From Psychrobacter coccoides (GTDB lineage: Bacteria; Pseudomonadota; Gammaproteobacteria; Pseudomonadales; Moraxellaceae): a stretch of 64,000 nt of DNA. Positions 39,254 to 48,502 of the stretch are shown here, piece after piece; positions within the stretch are counted from its first letter, which is position 1, and every line of letters begins with the position of its first letter. The notes under the pieces are model-generated. The model ran no database searches. It was not told where the DNA came from and was given only the letters and a program-made list of their open reading frames with translations. The DNA is taken from NCBI RefSeq assembly GCF_017498085.1, contig NZ_JAGBKM010000006.1:1-64000 (forward strand), read 5' to 3'. The translations under genes were made by a program, and so were the position numbers.

Positions 39254-40729
39254 TTAATACGCTTTTTGATAAGCGGTCTTGACGATGGTATAAAACTCTT
39301 TGGCATACTGACCTTGCTCACGCGGGCCAAAGCTCGACTCCTTACGGCCACCAAATGGCACATGATAATCGGTACCCGCAGTCGCTAAATTGACCATCAC
39401 GCAGCCAGCTTGTACTTGCTCTTTAAACATCGCACTACTGCGCAGACTTTGGGTAATGATGCCGCCAGTCAAACCAAAGCGGGTATCATTGGTCATCGCA
39501 ATCGCTTCTTCCAAGTCCTTGACACGCAAGACACAAGCAAGCGGGGCAAACACTTCTTCTTGGTTGACATCCCAGCTGTTATCAGTCTCAGTAAATAAGG
39601 TCGGCGCCATATAATAGCCATCATGCGCCATCTCTAAACGCTCACCACCAAAAGCTAAATTAGCTCCAGATTTCTTGGCTTTTTCGATCCAATCCATGTT
39701 TGACGCCAGTTGCTTATCATCGACCACAGGCCCCATAAAGATGCCGTCTTCCAGCGCATGACCAACCTTTAGCGTCTTCATTTTTGCGACCACACCTTCG
39801 ACGAAGGCATCGTGGATACTGTCCATGACGATGAGACGTGAAGAAGCGGTACATTTTTGCCCTGAACCGCCAAAGGCACCAGCAACCGCCATATCAATGG
39901 CAAGTTGTAAATCTGCATCATCAGCGATGACCAAAGCGTTCTTACTGCCCATCTCAAGCTGGCAGCGGATGAAGTTTGGTGCCGTAGCAGCAGCGACTTT
40001 GCGACCTGTGGCGACAGAACCTGTGAAGCTGACCGCATCGATGTCTTTAGAGTTGATGAGCGCATCACCTACGCTAGAGCCGCCACCCAATAGCAGGTTA
40101 AACGTACCTTCAGGCATACCTTGACGGTGAATGATTTCCGCTAACGCGACCGCACTGGCAGGCGTTAAGTTCGCAGGCTTCCAGATGACACTGTTACCAA
40201 ATGCTAAAGCTGGCGCAATTTTCCATACAGCAGTCGCAGTTGGGAAGTTCCAAGGCGAGATAATCGCCACCACACCGACGGCTTCACGAGTGACTTCCAC
40301 TTTTACCCCAGGACGGACAGAGTCAGCGCTATCACCTATTTGGCGTAACACTTCGGCGGCATAATAATGGAAGAACTGCCCAGCACGATAAATCTCACCG
40401 CGACCTTCGGCAAATGGCTTGCCTTCTTCACGTGAGAGCAATGTACCCAGCTCATCACAGCGGGCAATCATCTCATCACCGATCGCTTGCAGGATAGACT
40501 GTCTCTTCTCAAGTGGTGTCGCTTCCCATTTTGGCTGCGCCTGACGTGCCGCTGCGATGGCGTCTTTGACTTGATCCTGACTGGCTTGTGCAAACTCACC
40601 AATGATTTCACTGGTATCAGATGGGTTGATATTAGCAATGGTATCAGCGCCCGCTTGCCATTCACCATTGATATAAAGTGACTTGGTTGGGTCTTGTTGT
40701 AATACTTGTTGGGTATTTTGGGCTGACAT
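39254..40729 (-). CDS. NAD(P)+-dependent aldehyde dehydrogenase of the betaine-type catabolic run
   Basis: A 491-residue aldehyde dehydrogenase. PWNFP (159-163) has the oxyanion Asn161, LEMGSKN carries the general-base Glu259 and GQKCTAS the catalytic Cys293. The GQKCTASSR form is common in 2-oxoglutarate-semialdehyde and related dehydrogenases, so a C5-type semialdehyde is a possible substrate. ATG at 40729 has AGGA 8 bases upstream and is preferred over an upstream ATG at 40762. Placed between RidA and the M19-like gene. Confidence 0.92.
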   Translation of the reverse strand: MSAQNTQQVLQQDPTKSLYINGEWQAGADTIANINPSDTSEIIGEFAQASQDQVKDAIAAARQAQPKWEATPLEKRQSILQAIGDEMIARCDELGTLLSREEGKPFAEGRGEIYRAGQFFHYYAAEVLRQIGDSADSVRPGVKVEVTREAVGVVAIISPWNFPTATAVWKIAPALAFGNSVIWKPANLTPASAVALAEIIHRQGMPEGTFNLLLGGGSSVGDALINSKDIDAVSFTGSVATGRKVAAATAPNFIRCQLEMGSKNALVIADDADLQLAIDMAVAGAFGGSGQKCTASSRLIVMDSIHDAFVEGVVAKMKTLKVGHALEDGIFMGPVVDDKQLASNMDWIEKAKKSGANLAFGGERLEMAHDGYYMAPTLFTETDNSWDVNQEEVFAPLACVLRVKDLEEAIAMTNDTRFGLTGGIITQSLRSSAMFKEQVQAGCVMVNLATAGTDYHVPFGGRKESSFGPREQGQYAKEFYTIVKTAYQKAY

Positions 40730-40744
40730 AAGAACATCCTTATT

Positions 40745-40776
40745 AAAGCGATTAAAAAACAAAGCGATTAAAAAAC
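40745..40776. repeat. Perfect tandem duplication of 16 bp
   Basis: AAAGCGATTAAAAAAC occurs twice head to tail just upstream of the aldehyde dehydrogenase start, in the short gap after ridA. Confidence 0.85.
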
Positions 40777-40809
40777 TTGGTAAATAAAAAATAGAAATAT
40801 ATTCAAAAC

Positions 40810-41199
40810 TTACGGCACAGCAGCATAAACGACCAGCTCTACCATCATCTCTTCACGAGCCAGTCCTGCTATTACCAGCGCTGCACGATTTGGATATGGT
40901 GCTGCAAAGTATTCAGCATACACTTGGTTGACGGTCTGTAGATACTCGCGGTCGGTCACATAGATCAGCACCTGCAATACCGCATCCATACCGACACCTG
41001 CACATTCTAGCGTGTGCTTAAGGTTGTCTAGCGTTTGCCGAGTTTGCGCTTCGATACCACCTGCGACCACTTCACCCTTATCATCAATAGGAATCTGCGC
41101 AGTATACAGCGTGCCACCATGAGTAACTGCCCACTCTAACGGTGACTTAGAGGCATAAAGTGAGGTGTTAACCGCTTGTTTGGTTGAGGGAGTCGCCAT
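40810..41199 (-). CDS. RidA-family enamine/imine deaminase
   Basis: A 129-residue RidA/YjgF-family protein, first gene of the catabolic run. Arg105 (PNRAAL) and a C-terminal glutamate at about 121 (VELVVYAA) match the key active-site residues of RidA. Such proteins hydrolyse reactive enamines and imines; here one is probably produced by a pathway enzyme. About 280 bp from the divergent LysR gene. Confidence 0.88.
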   Translation of the reverse strand: MATPSTKQAVNTSLYASKSPLEWAVTHGGTLYTAQIPIDDKGEVVAGGIEAQTRQTLDNLKHTLECAGVGMDAVLQVLIYVTDREYLQTVNQVYAEYFAAPYPNRAALVIAGLAREEMMVELVVYAAVP

Positions 41200-41316
41200 A
41201 CTGTCCTATCCTTTCAATAAATGGTGGCACCAAACCCTTTTTTTGGGTATTCATTTGGTATGGGCTTTATCCTACGCAATTACCATCGATAAATCTAACT
41301 AATTAAACTTTATATA

Positions 41317-41335
41317 TGATAGATTAAACCTATCA
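41317..41335. promoter_or_regulatory. Candidate LysR operator of the catabolic run
   Basis: TGATAG and CTATCA form an inverted repeat with a 7-base spacer in the 279-bp divergent promoter between ridA and the LysR gene. The AT-rich dyad and position suit a LysR site. Inferred, not shown. Confidence 0.4.
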
Positions 41336-41478
41336 CTATCTTTAAACATTGAACGCTTAAATGAGTCCCTAGCCAATTGATAAGTAACACATAATAGAAT
41401 TCAGGTAAGCGATACCAAAGATACGTTCAAAATTAAAAAGCACCAAAGATAGCTAAGTCACAGGCAGGCGAGACAACC

Positions 41479-42384
41479 ATGAAACTACAACAATTACGGC
41501 ATTTTTTATTGGTGGTAGAAGAAGGCGGCTTTCGTGCCGCCGCTCATCGTGCTCATCGATCACAAGCCGCCTTGTCAGCGTCTATCAAGGAGCTAGAAAA
41601 GACGCTAGGCCAACCTCTTTTTGAAAGTGGTAATAAAGCCACACTCACCCCTTTTGGCGAGACCTGCTTGCCCAAGATGGCGCAGTTTCTCAGTAGCTAT
41701 CGAGCATTAGAAGAGGACCTAAAGGCAGCGGCAGCAGGTGACAAGGGTAAAATAAGGATTGCCAGTGTACCCTCATTGGTGACCAAGCTGTTGCCTAGCG
41801 TACTGGTCGAATATTCCAAGAAATACCCAGATATCGAGATTGTATTGATAGATGATAATGCTATCGGAGTGGTAAACAGGCTGCTGACAGGAGAGGTGGA
41901 TTTGGCTTTGGGCAACTGTACCAGTATGGATCAGGCGGATATCGACTTTACCCCGCTGATCTCAGACCCTATCGGCGTGGTGTGCTTAAAAAGCAATGCG
42001 TTAAACCAATCAAAAAACCTGCAAAAAGGTCAACAAACAAAAGGGCTGAAGTGGCAACAACTGGTCACGCAGCCCTTTATCTATAACGGTACTTGCCGCT
42101 TGCTTGAAAACACGCCAGCTGAGCTGCTCAATCGCAACGCCCGCTACACGGTCGAAAACATCACCTCCTTGTTTTCCCTACTGCGCAATGACCTTGGCAT
42201 CACCACCTTGCCCAAACTTGCCTTCCCTGCTAATGAGCCAAAGCTGGTTTGGATTGACTTACTGGAGCCCGCTTTGGAGCGGCAAATCGGTATTTTTAAA
42301 TTGGCCGATAAAACTATCTCACCGTCAGCCCAAGCCTTTTATGAGTTATGTATGACTTATATTCAGGACCACTATTTGTTATAA
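41479..42384 (+). CDS. LysR-family regulator of the betaine-type catabolic run
   Basis: A 301-residue regulator with an N-terminal winged helix-turn-helix at about 1-60 (AAHRAHRSQAALSASIKELEKTLG) and a substrate-binding domain from about 90. It is divergent from ridA, which is the standard position for the activator of the adjacent pathway; the coinducer is probably the imported substrate or a metabolite. No clear Shine-Dalgarno precedes the ATG beyond GAGAC. Confidence 0.88.
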   Translation: MKLQQLRHFLLVVEEGGFRAAAHRAHRSQAALSASIKELEKTLGQPLFESGNKATLTPFGETCLPKMAQFLSSYRALEEDLKAAAAGDKGKIRIASVPSLVTKLLPSVLVEYSKKYPDIEIVLIDDNAIGVVNRLLTGEVDLALGNCTSMDQADIDFTPLISDPIGVVCLKSNALNQSKNLQKGQQTKGLKWQQLVTQPFIYNGTCRLLENTPAELLNRNARYTVENITSLFSLLRNDLGITTLPKLAFPANEPKLVWIDLLEPALERQIGIFKLADKTISPSAQAFYELCMTYIQDHYLL

Positions 42385-42447
42385 CAATACTGCTATAGTT
42401 TGTGAACAGCCAGCGTTATTTATATTGACACAGCGAGGTATCACACC

Positions 42448-42927
42448 ATGAAACGTGCCCATCAATTACAGCCTTTATCACGCCAACACCATCTTGGCCT
42501 AAACATCGCTCGCCATGCCAAAGAGTGTGCTGATAACCCTGCAGCCATCACTGAGCATTGGGGCGCATTAAGCAAGTATCTCAACGACATGCGTGAGCAC
42601 TTTCATATCGAAGACACCTTGATCGCCAATGCGCTACTCCCTTATAAGGAGACTCAGCCAGAGGTGGCGTCAGTCCTTGAAACGCTTGATAAGCAGCATC
42701 AGTCATTATATGAATGTGTGGCGAAAACCAACACATCAACAGCCAGTAAAGACGATAAGGTAACGGTCACTGATGTCCAGCATCTTGGTAGCTTACTCTA
42801 CGATCACATACGCTTTGAAGAGCGTAAGCTTTTTCCTATCGTTGAGCGCTATTTAACAGCAGAGGAGTTAGATGCTATTTATGCTGCCAGTCCAGACAGT
42901 ATTAAGCGCATGGATGAAGGGCGTTAG
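42448..42927 (+). CDS. Hemerythrin-like HHE-domain protein
   Basis: A 159-residue four-helix protein with the hemerythrin metal pattern: HHLGLNIARH near the N-terminus, HFHIED at about 51-56, QHQSLYE at about 87-93 and DHIRFEERKLFP at about 119-130. It binds a diiron or other metal centre and may sense or detoxify oxygen or nitric oxide species. GAGG precedes the ATG. It follows the LysR gene by 63 bp but is probably unrelated. Confidence 0.85.
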   Translation: MKRAHQLQPLSRQHHLGLNIARHAKECADNPAAITEHWGALSKYLNDMREHFHIEDTLIANALLPYKETQPEVASVLETLDKQHQSLYECVAKTNTSTASKDDKVTVTDVQHLGSLLYDHIRFEERKLFPIVERYLTAEELDAIYAASPDSIKRMDEGR

Positions 42928-43022
42928 GTTAGGGTCACGGCAAGATAAATAAAACTTATCTGTTATCATCTATAAGCCAAAGGGTTACAAAACAGAGTTA
43001 GAATGTGCGCTGCTCTATACGT

Positions 43023-43053
43023 AAAAAGCCCCGAAGTAACATCGAGGCTTTTT
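43023..43053. terminator. Bidirectional rho-independent terminator
   Basis: AAAAAGCCCCGAAGT pairs with ATCGAGGCTTTTT (two mismatches) with T-runs on both strands, between the convergent hemerythrin-like and nitroreductase genes. Confidence 0.8.
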
Positions 43054-43126
43054 AATGCATTCAATATCGTACGCTATAGCTATACATTATCTGTATAGCT
43101 ATCGGACTGCTTAGTTATCTGATAAA

Positions 43127-43738
43127 TCATAAACCAAACACTTTCATACGGTCTTCGACAGGCTTAAACTCTTTGTCACCTGCTGGCTGCTCAATGGCAC
43201 CAAATACCATTTGTGCGTTCAGCTCCCAATCACTATCGATATTCCACTCTTCAGCGACTTGCTGATCGATCACAGGATTGTAATGCTGCAAGTTTGCGCC
43301 AATATCCAAACTGGCCAAGGCTGTCCAGATCACATACTGATGCATGGCATTGGTTTGATGCGCCCAGATTGGGAACTTATCAGCGTATAAAGGTGCTGCT
43401 TCCTGCATGTTTCTCACGACACCTTTGTCCTCAAAGAATAATATCGTACCCGCTCCCGCTCTGAAGCCTGCGATTTTATCTTTGGTGCCTTGAAACTTCT
43501 CATCATCGCCAACGATAACTTTTAGCGTCTCCTCAGTGATATCCCACAGCTTATTATGGTCTTCACCAAACAAAATTACTAAACGTGGTGATTGTGAGTT
43601 AAACGCCGATGGCGTATGCAGTACAGCATGCTCAACCAGCTTTACGATCTCATCATTTGATACCGGTAATTGATCGCTCAGTGCATAAATAGAACGACGC
43701 TTTTCAGCAAGCTTTTGTAATGTTTGTAAATCTGACAT
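43127..43738 (-). CDS. Nitroreductase family protein (Frm2/Hbn1-like)
   Basis: An FMN-dependent oxidoreductase of 203 residues. RRSIYALSD near the N-terminus and HTPSAFNSQSPRLVILFGE are the FMN-contact segments, and WTALASLDIGANLQHYNP matches the conserved middle of the small nitroreductase subgroup that includes CinD and yeast Frm2. Substrates may be nitroaromatics, quinones or fatty acid-derived enones. AGAAAATCTATG is a weak ribosome site. Confidence 0.87.
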   Translation of the reverse strand: MSDLQTLQKLAEKRRSIYALSDQLPVSNDEIVKLVEHAVLHTPSAFNSQSPRLVILFGEDHNKLWDITEETLKVIVGDDEKFQGTKDKIAGFRAGAGTILFFEDKGVVRNMQEAAPLYADKFPIWAHQTNAMHQYVIWTALASLDIGANLQHYNPVIDQQVAEEWNIDSDWELNAQMVFGAIEQPAGDKEFKPVEDRMKVFGL

Positions 43739-43935
43739 AGATTTTCTCCAAAATATAGATGAATGTGATTAAATTAAAAACGATGAGGTAGGTTGAATGA
43801 GTCCACTCCAATTACCATACCTCTTAATCTGCTTTAGTATAAGAATAACGGAGTGCCATACGTATTCTTTTTTTGTAATAAATCTTAATAATTAAGATGA
43901 CTATAAAAGCCATATTAAAAGGCTCTATTAAGTGC

Positions 43936-44874
43936 TTAACCTTTAAATCCTTCAGGTAATGCTGGCGCTTCTAGGCGTTTCATATCAGAATCAACATCGC
44001 CAAAGCGCTCATGACCATTGTTCCAATCGATGATAGACTGCTCAATCTCTGCTTTGTTATCGGCGACAAAGTTCCACCACAGCAGCACTTGGTTGTTCAG
44101 TGGCTCACCGCCGATAACCATAACACGCGTGCCCTTTTTGGCGACCAGCTTGATACTTTCATTGTTGGCGACATCACTATCGTGGAAGCGTAGCAGCTGA
44201 TCTTGTGGACAGACTTTGCCTTCAGACTCAATCTCGCCTTCTGTGACCAAGATACCGTACTCAAACCCTGGCTCTAAATTGAGCGTGACGTCACCATCTT
44301 CTAAGAAATACACATCGATTCCGACCATCTTTGAGTACTGTATCGTCGGTGCCTCATAGCGCTTGCCTAAAACACTGGTATAGCTGCCCGTGGTCAGTAT
44401 CATCTCGACGCTACCTTCTCGCCACGTTGGCATTTCTGGATAATGGTGGAAACTGCGTTCAATCTGTTGGTCGGTCGGTAGCGCAATCCACAGCTGCACC
44501 ATGCTCAGCGCACGGGCAGCGTCTGGTGAGCCGCCCGTATCAGGAAAGACGCTTTGTTCGGTATGACTGATGCCTTGATTGAGTCCTGTGCCAGCGGTCA
44601 TGACGTTGACTTGGTTTTTGGTAATGACCTGCTCATTGCCCAAGCTGTCTTTGTGCAGCACTTCGCCATCTAGCATCCAGCTAAAGGTTTGTAAGTTGGT
44701 ATGCGGATGACGGCCAACTTGCATGCCTGTCTCATCTTCACCAAACTCAACAGGGCCTGCATGATCCAAAAAGCACCACGCACCGATTGGCTTTTTACCT
44801 TTATTGGGCAGCAGACGGGCGATAGGAATACCGCCAACATCTGCCAACCGTGGCTCTAGGGTTTCGATACTCAT
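43936..44874 (-). CDS. Pirin family protein (long form)
   Basis: A 312-residue bicupin. Metal-binding histidines lie in VGRHPHTNLQT (about 54-62) and GLNQGISHTE (about 96-105); the C-terminal cupin starts at about 200. It is followed by the second pirin gene upstream in the same orientation, about 75 bp away. Pirins can act as quercetinases or as redox-sensitive cofactors, so the exact role is open. GGAGAG precedes the ATG. Confidence 0.88.
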   Translation of the reverse strand: MSIETLEPRLADVGGIPIARLLPNKGKKPIGAWCFLDHAGPVEFGEDETGMQVGRHPHTNLQTFSWMLDGEVLHKDSLGNEQVITKNQVNVMTAGTGLNQGISHTEQSVFPDTGGSPDAARALSMVQLWIALPTDQQIERSFHHYPEMPTWREGSVEMILTTGSYTSVLGKRYEAPTIQYSKMVGIDVYFLEDGDVTLNLEPGFEYGILVTEGEIESEGKVCPQDQLLRFHDSDVANNESIKLVAKKGTRVMVIGGEPLNNQVLLWWNFVADNKAEIEQSIIDWNNGHERFGDVDSDMKRLEAPALPEGFKG

Positions 44875-44923
44875 TATTCAGCTCTCCTTACTTGTTTTTT
44901 ATTAGTGTATTTTATAATGATAT

Positions 44924-44953
44924 GTTTTATGAACCTACGTTTTATGAACCTAC
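44924..44953. repeat. Perfect tandem duplication of 15 bp at a stop codon
   Basis: GTTTTATGAACCTAC occurs twice head to tail and overlaps the stop codon of the 235-residue pirin gene, so the last codons of that gene are inside the repeat. Confidence 0.85.
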
Positions 44954-45657
44954 ATAGGTACTTCCATTAATAGTACTTTAGCATTATCGATGACATCCAT
45001 GGTAACCTTCTTAGTATCCCAAACACCAAGCCCATCACGAGTATCTAAAGTGTTACCGTTTACCACCACTTTACCGCTAATGACGAATATATAGACACCA
45101 TTATTGGCATCGTTGAGCGGATAAGTCTCGGTGACGCCTTTATCAAAGTTACCCATGCTAAACCAAGCGTTTTGATGAATCCACACACCCGCATCATCAG
45201 CGTTGGGTGACAATACTTGATTGAACGTATTTGGTTGCATGAGGTCATCCATGCGTATCTGCTGATAGCGTGGCTCTACGTTCATTTTGTTTGGCATGAC
45301 CCAAATTTGTAAAAACTTAACCGCTTCTTCGTTATCACCATTCATCTCGCTATGGATAATACCTGTACCCGCTGACATGACTTGAATTTCGCCAGTCTCG
45401 ATAACCCCTTCATTGCCGATGCTGTCACCGTGCGCCAGCTTACCTGATAAAGGAATGCTGATAATCTCCATGTCACGATGTGAGTGCTTACCAAAGCCTT
45501 GGCCTGCCGTGACAAAATCATCATTAATCACTCGTAATGCGCCAAAGCCCATGCGCTGTGGATCGTAATAATTGGCAAAGCTAAACGTGTGACGGCTTTT
45601 GAGCCAGCCGTGATCAGCGTTGCCACGAGAGTCTGCTGCATGATAAATCGTTTGCAT
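44950..45657 (-). CDS. Pirin family protein (YhhW-like)
   Basis: A 235-residue bicupin close to E. coli YhhW (231), an enzyme with quercetin 2,3-dioxygenase activity in vitro. The metal-binding histidines lie in GKHSHRDMEI (about 57-66) and the second pair in TGIIHSEMN (about 98-106). It comes first in the pirin pair. A 285-bp gap with no gene separates it from the divergent acetyltransferase. Confidence 0.9.
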   Translation of the reverse strand: MQTIYHAADSRGNADHGWLKSRHTFSFANYYDPQRMGFGALRVINDDFVTAGQGFGKHSHRDMEIISIPLSGKLAHGDSIGNEGVIETGEIQVMSAGTGIIHSEMNGDNEEAVKFLQIWVMPNKMNVEPRYQQIRMDDLMQPNTFNQVLSPNADDAGVWIHQNAWFSMGNFDKGVTETYPLNDANNGVYIFVISGKVVVNGNTLDTRDGLGVWDTKKVTMDVIDNAKVLLMEVPM

Positions 45658-45942
45658 AATGTGTCCTTAATTTTTAATCGGGTTGTCTAAAACAATGGAA
45701 TCATTATAATTGTTGTTCAGAAGCAGATAAAGATAGTAAATAGCAATTAACTATTCTTATAACAAGAACAATGAAGAGATAAAGATAGCGTAATATTGTT
45801 ATAACACAGCGATTAGCATTAGCTGCTAACATGACTGGTGCTCATTAAAACAGCGCTTATAAAGTGTGATCACTCGTACAATCAATGAGCCAATCAACAA
45901 GTCAATGAATAATAAGACACTCAACAGCAAGGAAGACAAGCC

Positions 45943-46278
45943 ATGTCAAATGATACAAACAGACAGCCATTAAATTATGACGTCATCAATAATACCGACA
46001 AAAAGCGTTTTGAGATTCATATTGGTGAGCAAATCGCACTTGAAGATTACGAGTTTTTTACCACCTCAGAAGGCAAAAAAGGTATCGAATATAAGCATAC
46101 CGAAGTACCAAAAGAGCTTGGTGGGCAAGGTATTGCCGGCTACTTAGTCAAGCACATCTTGGATGACGCTGCCGCTAAGGGTCTGGTCGTCAAACCCACG
46201 TGCCCTTATGTCAAATCTTATATCGATAAGCATCCTGAATATCAGGATATCTCTGTGGCTCATAATGCAAAGGCTTAA
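45943..46278 (+). CDS. Small GNAT-fold acetyltransferase (NATD1-like)
   Basis: A 111-residue protein of the one-domain acetyltransferase group. The acetyl-CoA loop reads GGQGIAG (about 65-71) after YKHTEVPKEL, and CPYVKSYIDKHPEY is the conserved end of this group. AAGGAAG precedes the ATG. Its substrate is unknown. A strong terminator follows. Confidence 0.88.
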   Translation: MSNDTNRQPLNYDVINNTDKKRFEIHIGEQIALEDYEFFTTSEGKKGIEYKHTEVPKELGGQGIAGYLVKHILDDAAAKGLVVKPTCPYVKSYIDKHPEYQDISVAHNAKA

Positions 46279-46301
46279 CTGATATTTTTAGCGCATTAAA
46301 A

Positions 46302-46332
46302 AACCGCCAAGCTTAATACAAGCGTGGCGGTT
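46302..46332 (+). terminator. Rho-independent terminator
   Basis: AACCGCCAAGCTT pairs with AAGCGTGGCGGTT (one mismatch) around a 5-base loop, followed by CTATTTTT, 24 bases after the acetyltransferase stop codon. Confidence 0.85.
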
Positions 46333-46361
46333 CTATTTTTATAATGAGCAAAAATATTTTA

Positions 46362-46531
46362 GGGCGCGCCCTCATTTTAAAAATGGTGATAAAAATGAGA
46401 TAAATGGTAGGCAAACAAGAAAAATAGCGCGGATAATATCGAGATATTAACCCGCTATTTGCCGCTGTTTGGCAACATTTAGCCATTTTTAGCCCATTTA
46501 AATGACGATTGATTGAATTGAGGACACGCCC
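46362..46531 (+). repeat. MITE-like repeat (family I), complete copy
   Basis: About 170 bp with inverted ends GGGCGCGCCCTCA / TGAGGACACGCCC (left end has GCGCC instead of GTGTC), flanked by TA on both sides. It ends 15 bp from the DUF1275 stop codon. Confidence 0.85.
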
Positions 46532-46546
46532 TAGTATCGCAAAGCC

Positions 46547-47308
46547 TTAAGCAATGTGCTCTAAAAAGGCTTTGTCGCGTGCTTTAAAAGATAAATACAA
46601 TACGGGCAGCACAAACACCCCGACCGCCCAAAAGCTGAGCTTGATATAGAGCAAAGCACCCACCAGTGCGCCTATCAAAAAACTAAACACCAACGCTGAG
46701 CTATGTCCCAAATCTTTGGCATTTTTGGCGCTGCGATTGACCAAGTAATCGGTAAGATTAATGCCCAACTGGGTGGTGTTTCCCGTCATCAGCACCGTGG
46801 GGCTCATGTGTTTAATCACCGTTTTACTGGCCGTATTACGAATCGCCAACGCAATCAAACCCAAGCCGCCAGTGATGGCCACAGTGATATCTCCAGCATC
46901 TACAAAGGGCTGAAAGTACAGTCCTGCGACCATAAAGGCGGTCAAAAATACTGCTTCAGCTAAGAATAAATGGCTAAGGATAAGTTGCTGCTTATTACTT
47001 TTATCAATGAATATCTTAGTCACCATGACAGTCAAGATAAACAGCGGTAAGGCAGCAAGCTTAATCCACAGGCCGTCCTCCCCTTTAACCAGCCCACTAC
47101 CCGCCATCACCAAGTTACCCGTGACATGAGCAGTAAAAAAACCAAATAAAGTGATAAAACCTATGGTATCAATGGCACCGCCAACGACCGTCAGCAACAC
47201 AGGCGTCTGATAACGCTGCCAAAAGCTCAACTGTGCTGACTGACTGTCATTTGGATTGTTACTCTGTTCAGAATTGTGCTGTTGTACGGAGCTATTAGAA
47301 CTAGGCAC
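46547..47308 (-). CDS. YoaK/DUF1275 membrane protein
   Basis: A membrane protein of about 253 residues with six predicted helices after a polar Gln/Ser/Asn-rich N-terminus. GGAIDTIGFITLFGFFTAHVTGN is the diagnostic start of DUF1275. GTG at 47308 overlaps the stop of the FMN reductase gene by 8 bases with GGGA upstream; a TTG at 47323 would be the alternative. Function unknown. Third gene of a LysR-linked operon. Confidence 0.85.
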   Translation of the reverse strand: MPSSNSSVQQHNSEQSNNPNDSQSAQLSFWQRYQTPVLLTVVGGAIDTIGFITLFGFFTAHVTGNLVMAGSGLVKGEDGLWIKLAALPLFILTVMVTKIFIDKSNKQQLILSHLFLAEAVFLTAFMVAGLYFQPFVDAGDITVAITGGLGLIALAIRNTASKTVIKHMSPTVLMTGNTTQLGINLTDYLVNRSAKNAKDLGHSSALVFSFLIGALVGALLYIKLSFWAVGVFVLPVLYLSFKARDKAFLEHIA

Positions 47309-47855
47309 CTGTATTTCCCACAAACTCTACCAATTCATCGACGAATTTTTGTAGAAACTTTTGTGTGCGCTCGCTGACACTGCCGTCTTCATTTAAGCTG
47401 TCAGTCGCATGACCCAAGTACACCTCAGGACTGATCATCATTTGTGCCGACAGCATCTGCATGCTTTTACGCACATCAAGGCCACTAGATCGACCGCCAT
47501 AAGTGCTCGGAGATGCGGTCACTACTGCGACTTTTTTGCCCGTCCAGACGCTATTGCCATGAGGGCGAGGGGCGATATCGACCACGTTTTTTAGTGCGGC
47601 AGGCATGGTACGATTGTGCTCTGGTGTGACAATCAGTACCGCATCAGCCGCTTTTAATTGCGCACGTACACGCTCATAACTGTCAATCGTCATATCATCG
47701 TAGTCTTGATTATAAAGTGGCAAATCTGCGATATTGACCTCTGATACCTTGATGCTATCCGGTATCTGCGACACGATGTACTCTGCAAATTTGCGATTGA
47801 TCGACGCTTTGCGCAAACTACCGATGATTAGGGCAATATTCGTTGATGCGGTCAT
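47301..47855 (-). CDS. NADPH-dependent FMN reductase family protein
   Basis: A flavodoxin-fold quinone or chromate reductase-like enzyme of 184 residues. The FMN phosphate loop is GSLRKASINRKFAEYI (about 12-27), followed by TPEHNRTMPAALKNVVD and the glycine-rich SPSTYGGRSSG. ATG at 47855 with AGGAG 5 bases upstream is chosen over an upstream GTG. It overlaps the DUF1275 gene and follows the DoxX gene by 48 bp. Confidence 0.9.
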   Translation of the reverse strand: MTASTNIALIIGSLRKASINRKFAEYIVSQIPDSIKVSEVNIADLPLYNQDYDDMTIDSYERVRAQLKAADAVLIVTPEHNRTMPAALKNVVDIAPRPHGNSVWTGKKVAVVTASPSTYGGRSSGLDVRKSMQMLSAQMMISPEVYLGHATDSLNEDGSVSERTQKFLQKFVDELVEFVGNTGA

Positions 47856-47903
47856 AGTCACTCCTTGTTAGTGAGGATGTATTCAGGCGTTAATCAAGCG
47901 TCA

Positions 47904-48302
47904 TTATGACGATATTTTTGACGTATTGCGATTATCTATGGCATAAGCCCCTGCGCCATGAGCAAATATCAGTAAAAACCCTCCCGCCATCGCAATGTTT
48001 TTCATAAAGTTGTTCATCTCTGAAGCATCCGCCAAGAAGTTGTGGAATAAAATGGCCGATACGATATTGAAGCCAACAAATAGCAATGCAACCAACCGCG
48101 CCTGAAAGCCGATAAGAATAGCGATACCACCAAACAACTCAAGCACAATGACTAAAGGCAGCATGAATCCTGGTACGCCCATGGCCTCCATGTAACCTTG
48201 GGTCGCAGCGTAGCCACCAATCTTATTAAACCCTGACACAATAAAAATCAGTGATAGAAACACACGACCAACTAGGGCACTAAGCGCTTGTAACTTGTTC
48301 AT
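47904..48302 (-). CDS. DoxX family membrane protein
   Basis: A 132-residue membrane protein with four predicted helices and the DoxX pattern VGRVFLSLIFIVSGFNKI near the N-terminus and VIVLELFGGIAILIGF in the middle. ATG at 48302 with GGAG upstream is used; the longer reading frame from 48338 lacks a ribosome site. First gene of the operon, divergent from a LysR regulator, a layout typical for DoxX/oxidoreductase sets that respond to electrophiles or thiol stress. Confidence 0.9.
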   Translation of the reverse strand: MNKLQALSALVGRVFLSLIFIVSGFNKIGGYAATQGYMEAMGVPGFMLPLVIVLELFGGIAILIGFQARLVALLFVGFNIVSAILFHNFLADASEMNNFMKNIAMAGGFLLIFAHGAGAYAIDNRNTSKISS

Positions 48303-48502
48303 AAGTATTCTCCAAAAAAGGTTTGAATGAGCGGGCAATCAAATTATGGCGCTATTATATTCGTTGACTGTACTTCAATAAACAGCAATAATTACAATTA
48401 ATAGTTCTATTATAAGCAACAATGAGTCAGCTATACTGCAGCAGTGATATCGGCAGGTCAGTATCAAAAGCAATCGTAAAAATTAGCAAAGGAGCAGCCA
48501 AC

